Positions 5,487 to 7,965 of a DNA stretch of 7,965 bases are shown in pieces. Source of the stretch: Desulfovibrionaceae bacterium. Its GTDB lineage: Bacteria > Desulfobacterota > Desulfovibrionia > Desulfovibrionales > Desulfovibrionaceae. The notes under the pieces were generated by a model, which was not told where the DNA came from, ran no database searches, and worked only from the letters and a program-made list of their open reading frames with translations. Both the position numbers and the translations under genes were made by a program. The DNA is taken from positions 1 to 7,965 of the forward strand of contig JAUNSE010000080.1 of NCBI GenBank assembly GCA_030539415.1, written 5' to 3'. Position 1 is the stretch's first letter. Each line of letters begins with the position of its first letter.

Positions 5487-6026
5487 TCAGCGGGCGGAAA
5501 TCAGCAGGTAGGCCTTGCCCGCCTGTTCGCCCACCCGATATGCCTCGTCACCATGGAGTCCGATGCAGGCCTCTATTTCGCCTATGACCTCGGCGGGATC
5601 TCCAAAGAGAAAGATGGCATTCCTGTGCTCTTCAACAATTTTCTCAATCTTCTGGCGCATCGGACCGGACAGTTTGCCGACCATCTGACAGCCGCAGGCG
5701 TAATCGGCGAGCAGATAGGCGGCCAGAGCATACAGCCCGCCTGCCTCCTGAAGCGTGATCTGCTCGACAGGCTTGCTGAACATTTTCTGCCTCAGGTCCC
5801 AGAACGCCAGGTAGGTGGCAGTCAGCCCCAGCAGACAGCGGTATCTGTGATTGCCGACCATGGAGAGAGCCCACGCTTCGGTGTCGGCCTGCATAAAGGC
5901 CTGGGCATACTGTCCGTTGCCGGCGACAGCGCCGCCGGCTCTGGCACTGGAAGGGGCGAAAGAGACAAGACAGAGAAAGACAAGAGCAAGTGTCAGCAGG
6001 GGGCGGGAGACTGTTCGCGCGGTCAT
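5487..6026 (-). CDS. Paralog F: secreted protein of unknown function
   Basis: A 179-aa exported protein and the first gene of the minus-strand array. I place the start at the ATG at 6026, which has GAGGA five bases upstream; an in-frame GTG at 6038 overlaps that site and is unlikely. The signal peptide spans about residues 1-30, ending ARA, and the mature chain begins GGAVAGNGQYAQAFM. It keeps the Tyr-Ala-x-Ala-x-x-Leu core (YALAAYLLADYA, about residues 98-109), EEHRN and GDPAEV, but lacks the FG start and the GLexxY spacing of the others. Two Cys lie close together in ACGC (about 109-112), and others occur elsewhere, which is unusual in the family. It is separated from the other five paralogs by the VWA and ankyrin genes. 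Function unknown. Confidence 0.83.
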   Translation of the reverse strand: MTARTVSRPLLTLALVFLCLVSFAPSSARAGGAVAGNGQYAQAFMQADTEAWALSMVGNHRYRCLLGLTATYLAFWDLRQKMFSKPVEQITLQEAGGLYALAAYLLADYACGCQMVGKLSGPMRQKIEKIVEEHRNAIFLFGDPAEVIGEIEACIGLHGDEAYRVGEQAGKAYLLISAR

Positions 6027-6365
6027 GGCATTCCTCACGGAGCGGTGCGATGTTCGGGTTTGAGAGGGATTCTCTGCCGGATGTCCTTTCCGGCGCTGTC
6101 CATGGCTCCATGTCTACCGGCTTTCCCGTCCCTTCTGGTCGCATGGCAGGCGACATTTTCAAGAGTCCGGCCCCTTCCCCGGGGCGACAATTTTTCACGG
6201 CAGGCCCTGCACCTGGATTTCTATGCAACATGCTGTCATCACTGCTTTTCTTTCGAATGACCCCTGAAAGGCGCCGGCGCCCCTCCCCGCTCCCGTGCGC
6301 CCCTGCCGGACAGGCCGGATTTTTTTCCATGGCAAGACAGGGCGTTTTGTGAGATAGTATGCGCC

Positions 6366-6379
6366 GGGCCGAACGGCCC
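6366..6379. promoter_or_regulatory. 14-base palindrome, possible operator
   Basis: GGGCCG and CGGCCC are separated by AA, a perfect inverted repeat in the divergent region just after a weak plus-strand -10 candidate. It could bind a dimeric regulator or form a short hairpin at the start of the transcript. Chance occurrence in GC-rich sequence cannot be excluded. Confidence 0.3.
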
Positions 6380-6451
6380 TCAGGTCCGCGGCCGGGGCTC
6401 ACGCCCTCACAGGCCGCGCTTCGCGCAACCTCCCGAACAAAGAAGAGCTTC

Positions 6452-6535
6452 ATGCCCGCACTTTTCACACCGCTTCTTCCGCCGGCCGGCGCAGGCCATG
6501 CCTTCGGCGGCAGGGAGATTCCGCCATGCAGATGA
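6452..6535 (+). CDS. Possible short upstream ORF overlapping the next gene
   Basis: An ATG at 6452 opens a 27-codon frame whose TGA overlaps the first codons of the gene starting at 6526. The peptide starts MPALFTPLLPPAG. A weak purine-rich stretch (AAGAAGAG) precedes the ATG. It may be a leader peptide coupled to translation of the following gene. Its Pro/Ala/Gly-rich composition and poor ribosome binding site make chance equally likely. Confidence 0.2.
   Translation: MPALFTPLLPPAGAGHAFGGREIPPCR
6480..6491. repeat. 12-base perfect palindrome
   Basis: CGCCGGCCGGCG reads the same on both strands and lies 34 bases before the start of the plus-strand gene at 6526. It could be a protein-binding site or a restriction-site-like chance palindrome. 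Confidence 0.25.
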
Positions 6536-7242
6536 TGATAGGCATCACGCCGGTGGACTTTCTCCATGAAAACGGCTCCCTGCTGGCCGACATCCGCGGC
6601 CTTTCCGAATGCTTCGGGCTCACCGTGCCCGAGCTCGACGAGCTGACCGACCAGCTGCCGGAGATCTTTCCGGTGCGCGAGGGCTACATTCCGCTGGGCC
6701 TCTTTCTTTCGGCCTTCAACAAGATCATGCGCGAGGACCTGAAGGACGAGCCGCAGGGAGAGTTCTCCATGAGCCGCCTGCGCGAAATCGAGCTGCGCGC
6801 CCACAACTACGTCTTTCTGGTGGGCTTCATGGGCCGGGATCTGCTGGGCGCGGCTCACGGGCACCCGGGCTTCGACCCGGAGAGCGGCATGGAGCATGCC
6901 GCAGGCCCGGACGATCCGGAGACGGAAGCCCCGGCGGCCGAACCGGCCCCGGCCGACCCCAAGGCGCTGTGGAAGGCCATCGGCGAGTTCGGGCGCATGC
7001 TGCACGACAGCGCCGAGCTCTACACCGACCTGCAGGATCAGCTGGCCGGCCTCGAGCCCGGGGCCGAGCTGCCGGACGAGTTCTACGACACGGCCACGAG
7101 CCTTCTGGACATGATGCAGTCGGCCTGCTGGGAATACACCCGCTGGTACTCGCTGCACGCGGTGCCGAGGCTCGCCGAGGAGGCCGAAGCGGCCGCTGAC
7201 GGCGCGGACGAAGACGACACTTTCCGGGACGGACGGCCGTAG
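6526..7242 (+). CDS. Acidic two-part protein of unknown function
   Basis: A 238-aa protein I do not recognise. The ATG at 6526 has AGGGAG eight bases upstream; Met3 and Met4 are less well placed. There is no signal peptide or membrane segment, so it is probably cytoplasmic. An N-terminal part (about 1-115) has a hydrophobic and acidic pattern with LTVPELDELTDQLPEIF and a SRLREIELRAHNYVFLVGF helix. A Pro/Ala/Glu-rich linker follows (about 117-147), then a helical C-terminal part (about 148-222, with WKAIGEFGRMLHDSAELY and WEYTRWY) and an Asp-rich tail. The protein is strongly acidic. It ends 29 bases before the thioesterase gene, which suggests co-transcription. Codon use is typical of a real GC-rich gene (third positions mostly G or C). 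Confidence 0.8.
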   Translation: MQMMIGITPVDFLHENGSLLADIRGLSECFGLTVPELDELTDQLPEIFPVREGYIPLGLFLSAFNKIMREDLKDEPQGEFSMSRLREIELRAHNYVFLVGFMGRDLLGAAHGHPGFDPESGMEHAAGPDDPETEAPAAEPAPADPKALWKAIGEFGRMLHDSAELYTDLQDQLAGLEPGAELPDEFYDTATSLLDMMQSACWEYTRWYSLHAVPRLAEEAEAAADGADEDDTFRDGRP

Positions 7243-7271
7243 CCGCCAGCCCCGTTTCAAGGAATCAGACC

Positions 7272-7721
7272 ATGTCTCTCAATGCCAACTTCCCCACCCC
7301 CCACATCTGGATTGGACACCGCATCTCCTACGGCGAGACCGACGCCATGGGCATTGTGTACTACGCCGAATACCTGCACATCTTCGAGCGCGCGAGAGAC
7401 GCCTACATCCGCGCCTCCGGCTTCAGCTACAACGAGGTGGAGGCCAGGGGCATCTACCTGCCCGTGCGCGAGGTGCAGTGCCGCTACCGCTCCCCGGCCC
7501 GCTTCGACGACGTGGTGCACTGCCGCGTGGCCATTGCCGAATGGGGCCGCGCCTCGCTCACCTTCGAGTACGAGATGACCAGCGAGGCGAGGGACAGGGT
7601 GCTCGTGACCGGCATGACCCAGCACGCCTCGGCCGACAAGAACGGCCGCCCCGTGCGCATGCCCGACTGGCTGAAGGCCATCACCGACAGCGTGGAGAAC
7701 GGCGCCTTCTATCCGCTCTAG
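7272..7721 (+). CDS. Acyl-CoA thioesterase, YbgC/FadM-type hotdog fold
   Basis: A 149-aa single-domain hotdog thioesterase, close to the usual 130-150 aa for the family. Such enzymes hydrolyse acyl-CoA thioesters to a free acid and CoA in the cytoplasm. The signature is near the N-terminus: RISYGETDAMGIVYYAEYL, with Asp24 at the position of the family's catalytic Asp and GIVYY after it, then the FERARDAYI helix. The segment VREVQCRYRSPARFDDVV and the strand SLTFEYEM complete the fold. The start at 7272 has AAGGA at good spacing. Homologs are named YbgC or FadM. No tol-pal genes are visible next to it, so the symbol ybgC would be a guess, and the chain-length preference cannot be read from sequence. 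It follows the acidic gene by 29 bases. Confidence 0.92.
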   Translation: MSLNANFPTPHIWIGHRISYGETDAMGIVYYAEYLHIFERARDAYIRASGFSYNEVEARGIYLPVREVQCRYRSPARFDDVVHCRVAIAEWGRASLTFEYEMTSEARDRVLVTGMTQHASADKNGRPVRMPDWLKAITDSVENGAFYPL

Positions 7722-7752
7722 CAGCCGCCCTGACAGTTTGAAAAAGGGTTCG

Positions 7753-7782
7753 GCGCGGGGCCTTGCTGTCTCTTCCCCGCGC
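7753..7782 (+). terminator. Terminator-like hairpin after the thioesterase gene
   Basis: GCGCGGGG (7753-7760) and CCCCGCGC (7775-7782) form a perfect 8-bp stem with a 14-base loop, 31 bases after the stop at 7721. The following sequence is pyrimidine-rich but has no long T-run, so termination may be inefficient or factor-assisted. Confidence 0.5.
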
Positions 7783-7890
7783 TCCCTGCCTCTTCCGGCC
7801 CGGAATGTTTGTGCGTCTTTCTGGCCGGGAGGGGCTTTTTGCGCGCGTCCGCGGCTCCCGGCGCAAGCCCTGGCCCGAAGGACGCCGAAA

Positions 7891-7928
7891 GCCCCCGTCC
7901 GTCCCTTGCTGGGGGTACGGACAGGGGC
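7891..7928 (-). terminator. Hairpin near the right edge
   Basis: GCCCCCGTCCG (7891-7901) pairs with CGGACAGGGGC (7918-7928) with one mismatch, and the interior can extend the stem. On the minus strand a short TTTC follows. It could end a minus-strand gene located beyond the right edge, or protect converging transcripts. Confidence 0.35.
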
Positions 7929-7965
7929 CTTGAAAAACAATGAGTCCTGCGGAAACCGTCCTACG

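Larger units (their letters stand above)
6027..6525. other. Divergent intergenic region
   Basis: About 500 bases separate the minus-strand array from the two plus-strand genes, so regulation of both directions should lie here. I see an AT-richer stretch at about 6190-6260, a run of seven T at 6320-6326 without a convincing stem before it, a weak plus-strand -10 candidate (TAGTAT, 6355-6360) without a matching -35 box, and two palindromes listed separately. I find no clear promoter for paralog F and no RNA gene. Confidence 0.5.
7722..7965. other. Non-coding right end
   Basis: I see no supported gene in these 244 bases. They contain the two hairpins listed separately, and a short stretch richer in A near 7930-7945. 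Reading frames here overlap the hairpins or run antisense to the thioesterase gene, and their residue composition (Arg/Pro/Ala) is that of GC-rich noise. Confidence 0.5.

Noticed and set aside
6320..6326. Seven T residues as an intrinsic terminator
   Set aside because: Only 4-bp stems can be drawn immediately before it, and no plus-strand gene lies upstream.
5644..7260. A 538-codon minus-strand open frame
   Set aside because: It is antisense to the acidic gene, crosses the intergenic region and then runs out of frame through paralog F. Its composition is Arg/Gly/Pro-rich without recognisable motifs.
7257..7940. A 227-codon minus-strand open frame at the right end
   Set aside because: It is antisense to the thioesterase gene and begins inside a hairpin region; no plausible protein features.
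1..7965. Insertion sequence, transposase, integrase or tRNA attachment site
   Set aside because: I found no transposase or integrase motifs, no terminal inverted repeats with target duplications and no tRNA-like fold.

Overview
This is a GC-rich window from a Gram-negative bacterium. Sec-type signal peptides, a possible lipoprotein and the codon style suggest a proteobacterium-like host. A Desulfovibrio-like sulfate reducer is my best guess, but it rests on general resemblance only; no gene here fixes the taxonomy.

The left three quarters (1-6026) is coded entirely on the minus strand. In transcription order it holds: a small secreted protein (F, 6026-5487), a cytoplasmic von Willebrand factor A (VWA) protein (5373-4720), a membrane-anchored ankyrin-repeat protein (4568-3915), then five more small secreted proteins (E 3806-3270, D 3132-2584, C 2461-1904, B 1654-1130, A 1083-505). 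The start of another exported protein (81-1) runs off the left edge. The six complete secreted proteins (174-192 aa) are divergent paralogs of one family that I do not recognise. Each has an N-terminal signal peptide, usually an FG motif at the start of the mature chain, a central Y-x-x-L / A-x-A-x-x-L pattern and a late P-[DEK]-x-[VL] motif. C and D share an almost identical leader and signal-peptide region, which points to a relatively recent duplication.

Most of these genes are separated by 108-249 bases (A and B by only 46). Several gaps carry strong stem-loops, and some carry sigma70-like promoters. The array therefore looks like a series of short, separately punctuated transcription units rather than one tight operon. 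The combination of an expanding secreted family with VWA and ankyrin proteins resembles lineage-specific accessory arrays (for example immunity or envelope-binding protein arrays), but the sequence does not establish a function.

A divergent intergenic region of about 500 bases (6027-6525) separates this array from two plus-strand genes: an acidic protein of unknown function (6526-7242) and a hotdog-fold acyl-CoA thioesterase of the YbgC/FadM type (7272-7721). These two are 29 bases apart and probably co-transcribed. The right end (7722-7965) is non-coding and contains terminator-like hairpins.
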